From: DASRTE01 sp035316885
GTDB taxonomy: Bacteria; Actinomycetota; Actinomycetes; Jiangellales; Jiangellaceae
Length of the DNA: 22,225 bases
Assembly: GCA_035316885.1 (NCBI GenBank)
Contig: DATHII010000151.1
Location: forward strand, 1-22,225
Direction: 5' to 3'
Each line of letters starts with the position of its first letter. Positions within the stretch are counted from its first letter, which is position 1. This document shows positions 6,820 to 14,016 of the stretch, piece after piece. The notes beneath the pieces were generated by a model. It saw only the letters and a list, made by a program, of their open reading frames with translations, was not told the DNA's origin and did not search any database. The position numbers and the translations under genes were made by a program.

Positions 6820-7766
6820 GCGCGAGCCTGACCGAGCGGATCGCGCTGCTCGGATACACCGGCGGCTGGTCGGCCGTCCGACATCTGCCCGACCGGGCCG
6901 CCTACGCGACGTTCCGCACGATCGCCGACCAGGCGTGGCGGCGCCGCGGTCCGAGCGTGCGCCGGCTCGAGGCCAACCTCGCCCGGGCCGTCGGAAGCAC
7001 CGACGAGGATGCCGTCCGTGAGGCGTCCCGGGCCGGGATGCGGTCTTACCTGCGGTACTGGTGCGACGCCTTTCGCCAGCCCGACTGGGACACGGAGCGG
7101 ATCGTGTCGCGGATCAGAGTCGAGGGCGAGGACAACATGCGGGGCCCGCTGCGGGCCGGCCGCGGTGTCGTCGCCGCGCTGCCGCACATGGCCAACTGGG
7201 ACCACGCCGGCGCATGGGCCTGCGTCACCGGCGCGCCGGTGACGACAGTGGCCGAGCGGCTCAAGCCCGAGGCACTGTATGAACGGTTCCTCGCCTTCAG
7301 GGAGGGCCTCGGGATGGAGATCCTCCCGCTCACCGGGGGGGAGGGCGACCTCTTCACGACGCTGGCGGCCCGGTTGCGCGAGCCCCGCCTGGTGCCGCTC
7401 CTGGCCGACCGCGACCTGTCCCGCCGCGGCATCGACGTCGCGCTGTTCGGCGAGCCCACGCGGATGCCGGCCGGCCCGGCGGCTCTCGCCCTGCGCACCG
7501 GCTCGGCGCTGGTGCCGGTGAGCCTCTGGTACGAGGGCGCCGAACCCGACCACCTGCTGGTGGTGCGGTTCCACGAGGAGCTGCCGCCGCCGGCGGTCGC
7601 GCGGGGAGCCGAGCGGATCCGCCGGCTCACCCAGGACCTCGCCGACGAGTTCAGCCGCGGCATCGCGGCTCACCCGCAGGACTGGCACATGCTGCAACAG
7701 CTGTTCCTCGCCGACCTGCCCGAGCGTGACCCGCGGCGAACGGTGACGACCGGAGCCGGCGGATGA
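6816..7766 (+). CDS. Phosphatidylinositol mannoside acyltransferase (PatA-like)
   Basis: 316 aa, the same length I recall for M. tuberculosis Rv2611c (PatA). This enzyme transfers a palmitoyl group to the 6-position of the mannose added by PimA, at the inner face of the plasma membrane. The LPHMANWDHAG block (122-132) provides the HxxxxD acyltransferase motif (H124, D129) of the lauroyl/lipid A acyltransferase family. PLLADRDLSRRG (194-205) and VALFGEPTRMPAGPAALALRTGSALVPV are further conserved stretches. I chose the ATG at 6816 because it overlaps the pgsA stop (ATGA) and gives the family's usual N-terminus. The open frame extends far upstream, but only as a shadow of pgsA. The stop overlaps the pimA start by 4 bp. 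Confidence 0.93.
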   Translation: MSASLTERIALLGYTGGWSAVRHLPDRAAYATFRTIADQAWRRRGPSVRRLEANLARAVGSTDEDAVREASRAGMRSYLRYWCDAFRQPDWDTERIVSRIRVEGEDNMRGPLRAGRGVVAALPHMANWDHAGAWACVTGAPVTTVAERLKPEALYERFLAFREGLGMEILPLTGGEGDLFTTLAARLREPRLVPLLADRDLSRRGIDVALFGEPTRMPAGPAALALRTGSALVPVSLWYEGAEPDHLLVVRFHEELPPPAVARGAERIRRLTQDLADEFSRGIAAHPQDWHMLQQLFLADLPERDPRRTVTTGAGG

Positions 7767-8908
7767 AGGTCGGAATGGTCTGCCCGTACTCCTGGGACAT
7801 GCCCGGGGGAGTGCAGGTGCACATCCGTGACCTGGCCGAGGAGTTGATGCGCCGCGGCCACGGGGTCTCGGTGATCGCGGCCGCGGACGACGACACCCCG
7901 GTGCCGCCGTACGTGGTCTCGGCCGGGCGGGCGGTGCCGATCCACTACAACGGTTCGGTCGCCCGGCTGACCTTCGGCCCCCTGTCCGCCTCCCGGGTCC
8001 GGCGGTGGCTCGCCGATGGCCGTTTCGATGTCCTGCACGTCCACGAACCGGCGTCGCCCAGCCTCGGCCTGCTCGCGGTCTGGTGGGCCGACGTGCCCGT
8101 CGTCGCGACCTTCCACCAGGCGAACCCCAGGTCGCGGGCGATGACTGCGGCCTTCGGCATCCTGCAGTCGGCGGTCGAGAAGATCTCCGCCCGGATCGCG
8201 GTGTCGGAGGAGGCCCGCACGGTGGTCGTCCAGCATCTCGGCGGCGACCCGGTGGTGATCCCGAACGGGCTCTACGTCGATCGCTTCACCGGCGTGCCGG
8301 CCCGACCGGCGTGGCAGGGCGCGGGCGGCACGCTGTCGTTCCTGGGGCGCCTGGACGAGCCGCGCAAGGGGCTTCCCGTCCTGTTGGAGGCGTGGCCGAC
8401 GATCCACCGGGAACGGGCCGGTGTTCGGCTGCTTGTGGCGGGACGGGGAGACATCGACGAGATCCGGCGCGGGATTCCCGCAGACTGCCGTGATGACGTG
8501 CTGTTCCTCGGCGGGGTGACCGACGAGGAGAAGGTGGCGATGTTCGCCTCCAGCGACATCTACGTCGCGCCCCACACCGGTGGCGAGTCGTTCGGCATCG
8601 TCCTCGCCGAGGCGATGGCCGCCGGAACGACCGTGCTGGCGAGCGAGCTGGTGGCGTTCCGGACGGTCCTCGACGAGGGCAAGCTGGGGGTCCTCGTCTC
8701 GGTCGGCGACTCCGACGCGTTGGCCGCGGCGATGCTGGACCTGCTGGCGGCGCCGGACCGGCGCCGGGATCTGGCCGACGCCGCCCGGATCGCGGTGCGG
8801 CGCTACGACTGGTCGATCGTCGCTGACGAGGTCCTCGCGGTGTACGAGATGGCTGCGGCCGCCGGGACCGGCCACGGGCACGGGCGATTCCGGCTGCCGC
8901 GTCGGTAG
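7763..8908 (+). CDS. pimA: Phosphatidyl-myo-inositol mannosyltransferase PimA
   Basis: 381-aa GT4-family, GT-B fold glycosyltransferase that adds the first mannose from GDP-mannose to phosphatidylinositol on the cytoplasmic face of the membrane. Visible motifs: the N-terminal glycine loop MPGGVQVH (13-20), the TFHQA motif with H118, GRLDEPRKG (R196 and K202, nucleotide-sugar phosphate contacts) and the EX7E motif GESFGIVLAE (E275, E283). Positions H118, R196 and K202 match those I recall for mycobacterial PimA, so the identification is strong. It is last of the three overlapping PIM genes. The C-terminus ends in a short Gly/His/Arg tail. A putative membrane protein follows 8 nt downstream and may be in the same transcript. 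Confidence 0.96.
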   Translation: MKVGMVCPYSWDMPGGVQVHIRDLAEELMRRGHGVSVIAAADDDTPVPPYVVSAGRAVPIHYNGSVARLTFGPLSASRVRRWLADGRFDVLHVHEPASPSLGLLAVWWADVPVVATFHQANPRSRAMTAAFGILQSAVEKISARIAVSEEARTVVVQHLGGDPVVIPNGLYVDRFTGVPARPAWQGAGGTLSFLGRLDEPRKGLPVLLEAWPTIHRERAGVRLLVAGRGDIDEIRRGIPADCRDDVLFLGGVTDEEKVAMFASSDIYVAPHTGGESFGIVLAEAMAAGTTVLASELVAFRTVLDEGKLGVLVSVGDSDALAAAMLDLLAAPDRRRDLADAARIAVRRYDWSIVADEVLAVYEMAAAAGTGHGHGRFRLPRR

Positions 8909-8916
8909 GTTGCGTC

Positions 8917-9441
8917 GTGGAGTGGGTCGTCCCGGTCGTCGTGGTACTGCTCGGCATCTACCTGTCGTGGACCGCCGGCCGCCTCGATCGCCTGCACTGG
9001 CGCGTCGACGCCTCCCGCGCCGTGCTGGACGCGCAGCTGCTGCGGCGCTCGGGGGCGGCGCTCGACCTCGCGGGGACCGGGCTGCTCGACCCGGCGAGCG
9101 CGGTGCTGGTGGCCGACGCCGCGTCGAGGGCGCGAACGGTGGACGAGGACGGGCGTGAGCAGGCCGAGAGCGACCTGACCGAGGCGCTCGGCGCGGCTCT
9201 CGCCGATCCCGCTTACACGGCGACGCTCCGGTCCGAGCAGGGTGCCGGCGCGGCGCTGGACGAGTTGGCCGCCGCATGTCGCCGGGCCGGCCACGCCCGA
9301 CGGTTCCACAACGACACGATCCGGGCGGCCCGGCGGCTGCGGCGCAAGGTGCTGGTGCGCTGGCTGGGGCTGGCCGGCCGCGCTCCGTGGCCCGAGACGG
9401 TCGAGCTCGACGACGAGGTGCCGCGGGGCCTGGCCGGCTGA
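8917..9441 (+). CDS. Membrane-anchored LemA-like conserved protein of unknown role
   Basis: 174 aa from a GTG start. An N-terminal hydrophobic helix (VVPVVVVLLGIYLSW, about 4-18) is followed by an all-alpha, Arg/Ala-rich body. The block LDRLHWRVDASRAVLDAQLLRR and the later ARRFHNDTIRAARRLRR resemble the start and the R-x-Y-N-x2-V motif of LemA-type proteins. The resemblance is by eye and distant. It begins 8 nt after pimA and is probably co-transcribed with the PIM genes. In mycobacteria a Nudix gene (Rv2609c) occupies this slot, so this is either a lineage-specific neighbour or a common partner in other actinobacteria. No catalytic residues are recognisable. Confidence 0.7.
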   Translation: MEWVVPVVVVLLGIYLSWTAGRLDRLHWRVDASRAVLDAQLLRRSGAALDLAGTGLLDPASAVLVADAASRARTVDEDGREQAESDLTEALGAALADPAYTATLRSEQGAGAALDELAAACRRAGHARRFHNDTIRAARRLRRKVLVRWLGLAGRAPWPETVELDDEVPRGLAG

Positions 9442-9464
9442 CCGCGCGGTTCAGCTGGCGCTGA
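9437..9464. terminator. Small overlapping hairpins at convergent gene ends
   Basis: GCTGACCGC/GCGGTTCAGC (9437-9455) forms a compact stem with one bulged T, and TCAGC-TGGC-GCTGA (9451-9464) forms an alternative one. They span the two stop codons of the convergent genes. There is no U-tract, so a terminator role is tentative. Confidence 0.3.
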
Positions 9465-9927
9465 CCGCTTTAGTGAACAGCTCGAGCGCGATCGGCCACC
9501 CGTCCTCGGCGCCCACCCCGCGGTGGACGATCGCGGCGCCGTCGCCGTGACCCTCGAAGCCGTCGTGGACCAGCACGACGCGGGTCTGGCCGGGGCCGAC
9601 CTCAGTGAACGTGACCTCGACCCGGCTCTGCTGGTCGGCGTGGTACTGCCAGTCGCCGCCGACCTGCCAGGCGATAACGATCCGGTGCGGAGCGTCGACC
9701 TCGAGGACGCGACCCCACTCGCACTCGGTGCCGTCCGCCTGGCGTTCGTACCAGCGCCCGCCTGCCGTGGACTCCAGTACGACCTCCTCGGGCTCCTCGG
9801 CGCCCAGGTAGTGCTGCGGTGTGCGCCAGGAGTCGTGGCCGGCGGTGAAGATCTCGAACGCGCGCGCCGGCGTGGCAGGCACGGTGACCTCGGTCCGCAC
9901 CGGCGCGAGAGTGGTGGTCGGGTTCAT
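9451..9927 (-). CDS. SRPBCC / AHSA1 (activator of Hsp90 ATPase homologue 1-like) domain protein
   Basis: 158-aa single-domain START-like protein. It shows the typical series: VRTEVTVPATPARAFEIFT at the N-terminus, GGRWYERQADGTECEWGRVLEVDAPHRIVIAWQV in the middle, and a last long helix with GAEDGWPIALELF. This family forms a deep hydrophobic pocket, but ligands are rarely known. Its ATG overlaps the stop of the ArsR-type gene by 4 bp (ATGA), so the two are one operon. ArsR-SRPBCC pairs are a common arrangement in actinobacteria, with the regulator controlling both genes. The substrate cannot be predicted. Confidence 0.88.
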   Translation of the reverse strand: MNPTTTLAPVRTEVTVPATPARAFEIFTAGHDSWRTPQHYLGAEEPEEVVLESTAGGRWYERQADGTECEWGRVLEVDAPHRIVIAWQVGGDWQYHADQQSRVEVTFTEVGPGQTRVVLVHDGFEGHGDGAAIVHRGVGAEDGWPIALELFTKAVSAS

Positions 9928-10301
9928 GGCTGATCCTCCTGGGGACTCGTCGGGTCGTCGGGTCGGTCGCTTGCGGCGAGGCGGCTCTTGGCCGCGTCGA
10001 TGGCCACGGCCTCGGCGTACGCAGCCATCGCCGTGGTCCAGAACCGGTCGAGGTAGGCCCGCAGCTCTGCCGGGCCCTGAGGTTCGAGCCGGTACAGCCG
10101 GCGGGTTCCGACTGCGTCGGCGCGGACCAGTCCGGCGTCCTTGAGCACCCGGAGGTGCTGGGAGACCGCGGGCCGGCTGACCGGCAGCTGGTCGGCGAGG
10201 CGGCCGACGGGGGTCGGCCCGGCTGCGAGCAGCTCGACGATCGCCCGTCGCGTGGGATCGCCCAGCGCGTCGAGCTGGCTCGCCCCTCGGTAAGTCTCCA
10301 C
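9924..10301 (-). CDS. ArsR-family winged-helix transcriptional regulator
   Basis: 125 aa. LDALGDPTRRAIVELLAAGPTPVGRLADQLPVSRPAVSQHLRVLKDAGLV (about 10-59) is a textbook ArsR winged helix with the recognition helix SRPAVSQHLRVLKDAGL; RRLYRLEPQG forms the wing. The protein contains no cysteine, so it is not a CxC metal sensor of the SmtB/ArsR type. It is more likely of the ligand- or redox-independent subgroup paired with AHSA1 proteins. The GTG start at 10299-10301 has no Shine-Dalgarno but sits 7 nt after a well-formed -10 box, so the mRNA is probably leaderless. It overlaps the downstream SRPBCC gene. Confidence 0.9.
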   Translation of the reverse strand: METYRGASQLDALGDPTRRAIVELLAAGPTPVGRLADQLPVSRPAVSQHLRVLKDAGLVRADAVGTRRLYRLEPQGPAELRAYLDRFWTTAMAAYAEAVAIDAAKSRLAASDRPDDPTSPQEDQP

Positions 10302-10338
10302 AAACGGTAAGTTATGACTAACGCTCTACGATTGTCAA
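10288..10338 (-). promoter_or_regulatory. Promoter and probable operator of the arsR-SRPBCC operon
   Basis: On the minus strand there is a perfect -35 TTGACA (10333-10338), an 18-bp spacer, a -10 TAACTT (10309-10314), then 7 nt and the GTG start, so transcription should begin at the start codon. The palindrome GTTA-TGAC-TAAC (10311-10322) covers the -10. A direct repeat CGGTAAGT (plus strand 10288-10295 and 10305-10312) flanks the start. Both are candidate binding sites for the ArsR protein. Confidence 0.65.
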
Positions 10339-10378
10339 GGCGTTCCATCTGCGACTTGTGGCTGGTTCGCAACGTCTC

Positions 10379-10401
10379 ATCGACGCACGAGGCGTGTCGA
10401 T
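10379..10401. repeat. Inverted repeat in the arsR-pdxS gap
   Basis: ATCGACGC and GCGTGTCGAT can pair as a stem of eight (ATCGAC/GTCGAT plus G-T and C-G) around a 7-nt loop. It lies about 40 bp upstream of a -10-like TACCAT (10439-10444) for pdxS. It could be an operator or the transcript end of something; the function is unknown. Confidence 0.3.
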
Positions 10402-10438
10402 CCCGCCACAAGATGGGGGAGGGGGCTCGGAGCGGGCC

Positions 10439-10444
10439 TACCAT
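10439..10444 (+). promoter_or_regulatory. Candidate -10 box of pdxS
   Basis: TACCAT fits TANNNT and lies about 40 nt before the pdxS ATG. The -35 region is G-rich and does not resemble a consensus. Confidence 0.3.
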
Positions 10445-10484
10445 GGAGGCGTATCCACCCGACGCTCCTGTCACGAGGTTCACC

Positions 10485-11390
10485 ATGTCCGACCTGTCCA
10501 CCACAACCCCCGAGACCGGCACCGCGCGCGTCAAGCGCGGCATGGCCGAGATGCTCAAGGGCGGCGTGATCATGGACGTCGTCACCGCTGACCAGGCCAA
10601 GGTCGCCGAAGACGCGGGCGCCGTCGCCGTCATGGCGCTCGAGCGCGTACCCGCCGACATCCGCGCACAGGGCGGCGTGTCCCGGATGAGCGACCCGGAC
10701 ATGATCGACCGCATCGTCAACGCCGTGTCGATCCCGGTGATGGCCAAGGCCCGGATCGGTCACTTCGTCGAGGCGCAGGTACTGCAGAGCCTCGGGGTCG
10801 ACTACATCGACGAGTCCGAGGTGCTCACGCCGGCCGACTACGCGAACCACATCGACAAATGGCGGTTCACTGTGCCGTTCGTGTGCGGGGCCACAAACCT
10901 CGGTGAGGCTCTGCGGCGGATCACCGAGGGCGCGGCGATGATCCGCTCCAAGGGCGAGGCCGGCACCGGCGACGTGTCCAACGCGACCACCCACATGCGG
11001 GCGATCCGAGCCCAGATCGCCCGTCTGACGACGCTGCCGGAGGACGAGCTGTACGTCGCGGCCAAGGAGCTCCAGGCGCCGTACGAGCTGGTCCGCGAGG
11101 TGGCGCAGGCCGGCAAGCTGCCGGTCGTGCTGTTCACGGCCGGCGGCATAGCCACCCCTGCCGATGCGGCGATGATGATGCAGCTCGGCGCCGAAGGCGT
11201 CTTCGTCGGGTCGGGCATCTTCAAGTCCGGCGACCCGGCGCGGCGGGCCGAGGCGATCGTCAAGGCGACGACGTTCTACGACGACCCCGACGTGATCGCC
11301 AAGGTCTCGCGCGGTCTCGGGGAGGCCATGGTCGGTATCAACGTCGACGACATCCCCGCGCCGCACCGCCTCGCCGAGCGCGGCTGGTGA
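10485..11390 (+). CDS. pdxS: Pyridoxal 5'-phosphate synthase subunit PdxS
   Basis: 301-aa (beta/alpha)8 subunit that condenses ribose 5-phosphate, glyceraldehyde 3-phosphate and ammonia into pyridoxal 5'-phosphate, in a dodecamer with PdxT. Key residues are present: D31 in GGVIMDVV, the Schiff-base lysine K88 in VMAKARIGH and the second lysine K156 in RSKGEAGTGD, equivalent to K81 and K149 of B. subtilis. The phosphate-binding FTAGGIATPADAAMMMQLGAEGVFVGSGIF stretch is intact. I chose the ATG at 10485 because it gives the normal N-terminus and has GAGG about 8 nt upstream. The frame is open further back to the arsR promoter but without coding character. pdxT follows after 19 nt; the M. tuberculosis gene between them (tesB2) is absent here. 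Confidence 0.97.
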   Translation: MSDLSTTTPETGTARVKRGMAEMLKGGVIMDVVTADQAKVAEDAGAVAVMALERVPADIRAQGGVSRMSDPDMIDRIVNAVSIPVMAKARIGHFVEAQVLQSLGVDYIDESEVLTPADYANHIDKWRFTVPFVCGATNLGEALRRITEGAAMIRSKGEAGTGDVSNATTHMRAIRAQIARLTTLPEDELYVAAKELQAPYELVREVAQAGKLPVVLFTAGGIATPADAAMMMQLGAEGVFVGSGIFKSGDPARRAEAIVKATTFYDDPDVIAKVSRGLGEAMVGINVDDIPAPHRLAERGW

Positions 11391-11409
11391 GACCCGGCGG
11401 ACGCAGAAC

Positions 11410-12015
11410 ATGATCAACCCTGTCGTCGGCGTCCTCGCAGTGCAGGGCGACGTTCGCGAGCACGTCGCTGCACTGACCGCGTGTGGCGCGACGGCCGTGC
11501 CGGTGCGACGCCCGACCGAGTTGGAGCGCGTCGACGCGCTCGTTCTACCCGGCGGCGAGTCGACCACGATGGACAAACTCGTGCGGGCTTTCGACCTCGA
11601 CGAGCCCCTCCGCGAGCGGATCAAGCGCGGTATGCCCGCCTATGGCTCGTGCGCCGGCATGATCATGCTCGCCGACCGGATCGTCGGCGGCACGGCCGAC
11701 CAGCAGACCCTCGGCGGCATGGACGTGACCGTTCGGCGCAACGCATTCGGCCGTCAGGTCGAGTCGTTCGAGGTGGACCTCGACACGGCAGGGATGGGAG
11801 AGGGGCCGCCGCTGCATGCCGTGTTCATCCGGGCACCCTGGGTCGACGAGGTCGGCCCCGGCGTGGAGGTGCTCGCGAGAGTGGTCACGGGGCCGGCCGC
11901 CGGTAGGATCGTCGCCGTCCGGCAGGGCGCGCTGCTCGCCACGTCATTTCATCCCGAGCTGACCGGCGACCTGCGGGTGCACCGCTTGTTCCTCGACATC
12001 GTGAAGGAGAGCTAG
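11410..12015 (+). CDS. pdxT: Pyridoxal 5'-phosphate synthase glutaminase subunit PdxT
   Basis: 201-aa class I glutamine amidotransferase that supplies ammonia to PdxS. The catalytic triad is visible: C81 in YGSCAGMI, with H181 and E183 in SFHPELTGD. The oxyanion segment LPGGESTT (46-53) and the start GVLAVQGDVREHV are typical. It is co-directional with pdxS at 19 nt and ends 4 nt before yebC, whose ribosome-binding site lies in the last codons of pdxT. The three genes are therefore probably one transcript. Confidence 0.97.
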   Translation: MINPVVGVLAVQGDVREHVAALTACGATAVPVRRPTELERVDALVLPGGESTTMDKLVRAFDLDEPLRERIKRGMPAYGSCAGMIMLADRIVGGTADQQTLGGMDVTVRRNAFGRQVESFEVDLDTAGMGEGPPLHAVFIRAPWVDEVGPGVEVLARVVTGPAAGRIVAVRQGALLATSFHPELTGDLRVHRLFLDIVKES

Positions 12016-12019
12016 CCCG

Positions 12020-12781
12020 ATGTCCGGCCACTCCAAGTGGGCGACCACCAAGCACAAGAAAGCGGTCGTCGACGCGCGGCGGGGCAAGCTGTTCGCCAAG
12101 CTGATCAAGAACATCGAGGTCGCGGCGCGCACGGGCGGCGGCGACCCAGCGGGCAACCCGACGCTCTACGACGCCATCCAGAAGGCGAAGAAGTCCTCGG
12201 TGCCGAACGACAACATCGACCGGGCGGTCAAGCGCGGGTCGGGCGCCGAGGCCGGCGGCGCCGAGTACCAGTCGATCACCTACGAGGGCTACGGCCCGAA
12301 CGGCGTGGCCGTGCTGGTCGAGTGCCTCACCGACAACCGCAACCGGGCGGCGTCGGAGGTGCGGATCGCGATGACCCGCAACGGTGGCTCGATGGCCGAT
12401 CCCGGTTCGGTGGCGTACATGTTCAGCCGCAAGGGCGTGGTCGTCGTGCCCCGCCAGCAGGACGGTCGGGAGATCTCCGAGGACGACGTCCTCGAGGTCG
12501 TCCTCGATGCTGGAGCAGAGGACGTCGAGGATCTCGGGGAAGCCTTCGAGATCCGGTCGGAGGCCACCGACCTGGTGGCCGTCCGGACGGCCGTCCAGGA
12601 CGGCGGTTTCGACTACGAATCCGCCGAGACGTCGTGGGTTCCCTCGGTCACCGTCCCGCTGGACGAGGACGGAGCCCGGCGTATCTTCCGGCTGATCGAG
12701 GCCCTCGAGGACAGTGACGACGTGCAGGACGTCGTCGCCAACTTCGAGGTCTCCGACGAGATCATCGAAGCCGTCGGCTGA
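12020..12781 (+). CDS. yebC: YebC/TACO1-family protein
   Basis: 253-aa member of the conserved YebC family, starting with the signature MSGHSKWATTKHKKAVVDARRGK. The characteristic acidic three-domain body follows, including NDNIDRAVKRG, ITYEGYGPNGVAVLVECLTDNRNR and GSMADPGSVAYMF. Long annotated as a DNA-binding regulator, the family (with mitochondrial TACO1) has more recently been linked to translation through proline-rich stretches. That is family knowledge, not shown here. GAAGGAGAG (about 12003-12011) is a strong ribosome-binding site 8 nt before the ATG. It lies between pdxT and ruvC, the classic actinobacterial position. Confidence 0.96.
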   Translation: MSGHSKWATTKHKKAVVDARRGKLFAKLIKNIEVAARTGGGDPAGNPTLYDAIQKAKKSSVPNDNIDRAVKRGSGAEAGGAEYQSITYEGYGPNGVAVLVECLTDNRNRAASEVRIAMTRNGGSMADPGSVAYMFSRKGVVVVPRQQDGREISEDDVLEVVLDAGAEDVEDLGEAFEIRSEATDLVAVRTAVQDGGFDYESAETSWVPSVTVPLDEDGARRIFRLIEALEDSDDVQDVVANFEVSDEIIEAVG

Positions 12782-12844
12782 GGCATTTTCGACACACGGC
12801 GGGTCCGCGGCGCGTCGTGCCGACGGTGGGGACGGTCTGCCCGA

Positions 12845-12850
12845 TAGCGT
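12845..12850 (+). promoter_or_regulatory. Candidate -10 box of ruvCAB
   Basis: TAGCGT fits TANNNT. It ends 6 nt before the LexA box, so the box would cover the transcription start. Confidence 0.4.
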
Positions 12851-12856
12851 GTCGTC

Positions 12857-12870
12857 CGAACAGGTGTTCG
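12857..12870 (+). promoter_or_regulatory. LexA (SOS) box of ruvCAB
   Basis: CGAACAGGTGTTCG is a perfect match to the actinobacterial/Gram-positive LexA consensus CGAACNNNNGTTCG, and one more base pair (C...G) extends the palindrome. It lies 16 bp before the ruvC ATG, just downstream of a -10-like TAGCGT. LexA bound there should block ruvCAB transcription until DNA damage. Confidence 0.85.
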
Positions 12871-12886
12871 GGCGAGAGGGCAACGC

Positions 12887-13405
12887 ATGCGCGTGCTGGG
12901 AATCGACCCCGGCCTCACCCGGTGCGGGCTCGGTGTGGTCGACGGCCTGCCCGGCCGTCGGATCGACCTGGTCGCGGTCGATGTCGTACGCACGCCACCA
13001 GGCGTCCCGCTCGGCGAGCGGTTGATGGCGGTCGAAGACGCCGTCACGGCCTGGATCCGCGAGCACGGCCCCGACACGGTCGCGGTCGAGCGGGTGTTCA
13101 GCCAGCACAACGTCCGCACGGTCATGGGTACGGCCCAGGCCAGCGGCGTCGCCGTGCTGGCCGCGGTGCGGCACGGCATGCCGCTGTCGACCTACACGCC
13201 CAGCGAGGTGAAGGCGGCGGTCACGGGCCACGGCCGCGCCGACAAGGCCCAGGTGGCCGCCATGGTGACGCGGCTACTCCGCCTGGACCAACGGCCGCGG
13301 CCGGCTGACGCCAGCGACGCGCTCGCACTGGCCATCTGCGAGCTGTGGCGTGGGTCGGCGCAGGCCAGGCTGCGGGCGGCCATCGCGGCGGGAGGTGGCC
13401 GGTGA
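12887..13405 (+). CDS. ruvC: Crossover junction endodeoxyribonuclease RuvC
   Basis: 172-aa Holliday-junction resolvase that nicks symmetrically across the junction bound by RuvAB. The four acidic catalytic residues are D7 (GIDPGL), E68 (VAVERVFSQHN), D141 and D144 (PADASDALALAIC), almost at the positions known in E. coli (7, 66, 138, 141). The RNase H-like fold and length are normal. GAGAGGG lies just before the ATG. The TGA overlaps the ruvA GTG by 4 bp. Regulation by LexA is predicted from the box upstream. Confidence 0.97.
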   Translation: MRVLGIDPGLTRCGLGVVDGLPGRRIDLVAVDVVRTPPGVPLGERLMAVEDAVTAWIREHGPDTVAVERVFSQHNVRTVMGTAQASGVAVLAAVRHGMPLSTYTPSEVKAAVTGHGRADKAQVAAMVTRLLRLDQRPRPADASDALALAICELWRGSAQARLRAAIAAGGGR

Positions 13406-14016
13406 TCGCATTCGTCCGCGGCCGGGTGACCGCTGCCCGCCAAGGCGAGGTGGTCGTCGACGTGGGCGGAGTCGGGCTCACGCTGCAGTGCACGCCCTCG
13501 ACGGCAGCCTCGTTGCAGGTGGGCGAGCAGGCGCAGTTGCCCGCGAGCCTGGTCGTCCGCGAGGACTCGCTGACGCTGTACGGCTTCGCCGACGACGACG
13601 AACGCACGGTCTTCGAACTGCTGCAGACCGCCAGCGGAGTCGGCCCACGCCTCGCGCAGGCCATGCTCGCCGTCCATACCCCGGACGATCTCCGCCGGGC
13701 GGTCTCGACCGAGAACCTCGTCGCTCTGACGAAGGTTCCGGGCATCGGGACGAAGGGTGCCCAGCGGATCGTGATCGAGCTCAGGGACCGCCTCGGTCCG
13801 CCGCTGTCGCACGCGGTCGGCACGGTCGGACCAGCCGGGGCCGCCAAGAGCGGCTGGCAGGGCCAGGTCCACGCCGCCCTGCTCGGCCTGGGCTGGTCCG
13901 GCCGTGATGCTGATGCCGCGGTCGACCAGGTGGCTCCGCTCGTGGGCGACGGCGTCGACGGCGCCGACGTTCCGGAACTGCTCAGGGCCGCCCTCCGAAC
14001 GCTGGCGCGTCCGTGA
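13402..14016 (+). CDS. ruvA: Holliday junction DNA helicase subunit RuvA
   Basis: 204-aa tetrameric junction-binding subunit. Domain I (OB fold) starts MIAFVRGRVTAARQGEVVVDVGGVG. Domain II has the two helix-hairpin-helix segments GVGPRLAQAML and VPGIGTKGAQRIVIEL. After a Gly/Ala linker, domain III (about 150-204) is the RuvB-contacting three-helix bundle with LLGLGWSGRDADAAV. I chose the GTG at 13402 because GGGAGGTGG precedes it and it overlaps the ruvC stop (GTGA). An upstream GTG in frame would remain within ruvC. The stop overlaps the ruvB start in the same manner. Confidence 0.96.
   Translation: MIAFVRGRVTAARQGEVVVDVGGVGLTLQCTPSTAASLQVGEQAQLPASLVVREDSLTLYGFADDDERTVFELLQTASGVGPRLAQAMLAVHTPDDLRRAVSTENLVALTKVPGIGTKGAQRIVIELRDRLGPPLSHAVGTVGPAGAAKSGWQGQVHAALLGLGWSGRDADAAVDQVAPLVGDGVDGADVPELLRAALRTLARP

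Noticed and set aside
7670..9277. Long minus-strand open frame (535 codons) opposite pimA
   Set aside because: Arg/Pro-rich composition typical of antisense frames in GC-rich DNA, with no motifs. pimA on the plus strand is certain.
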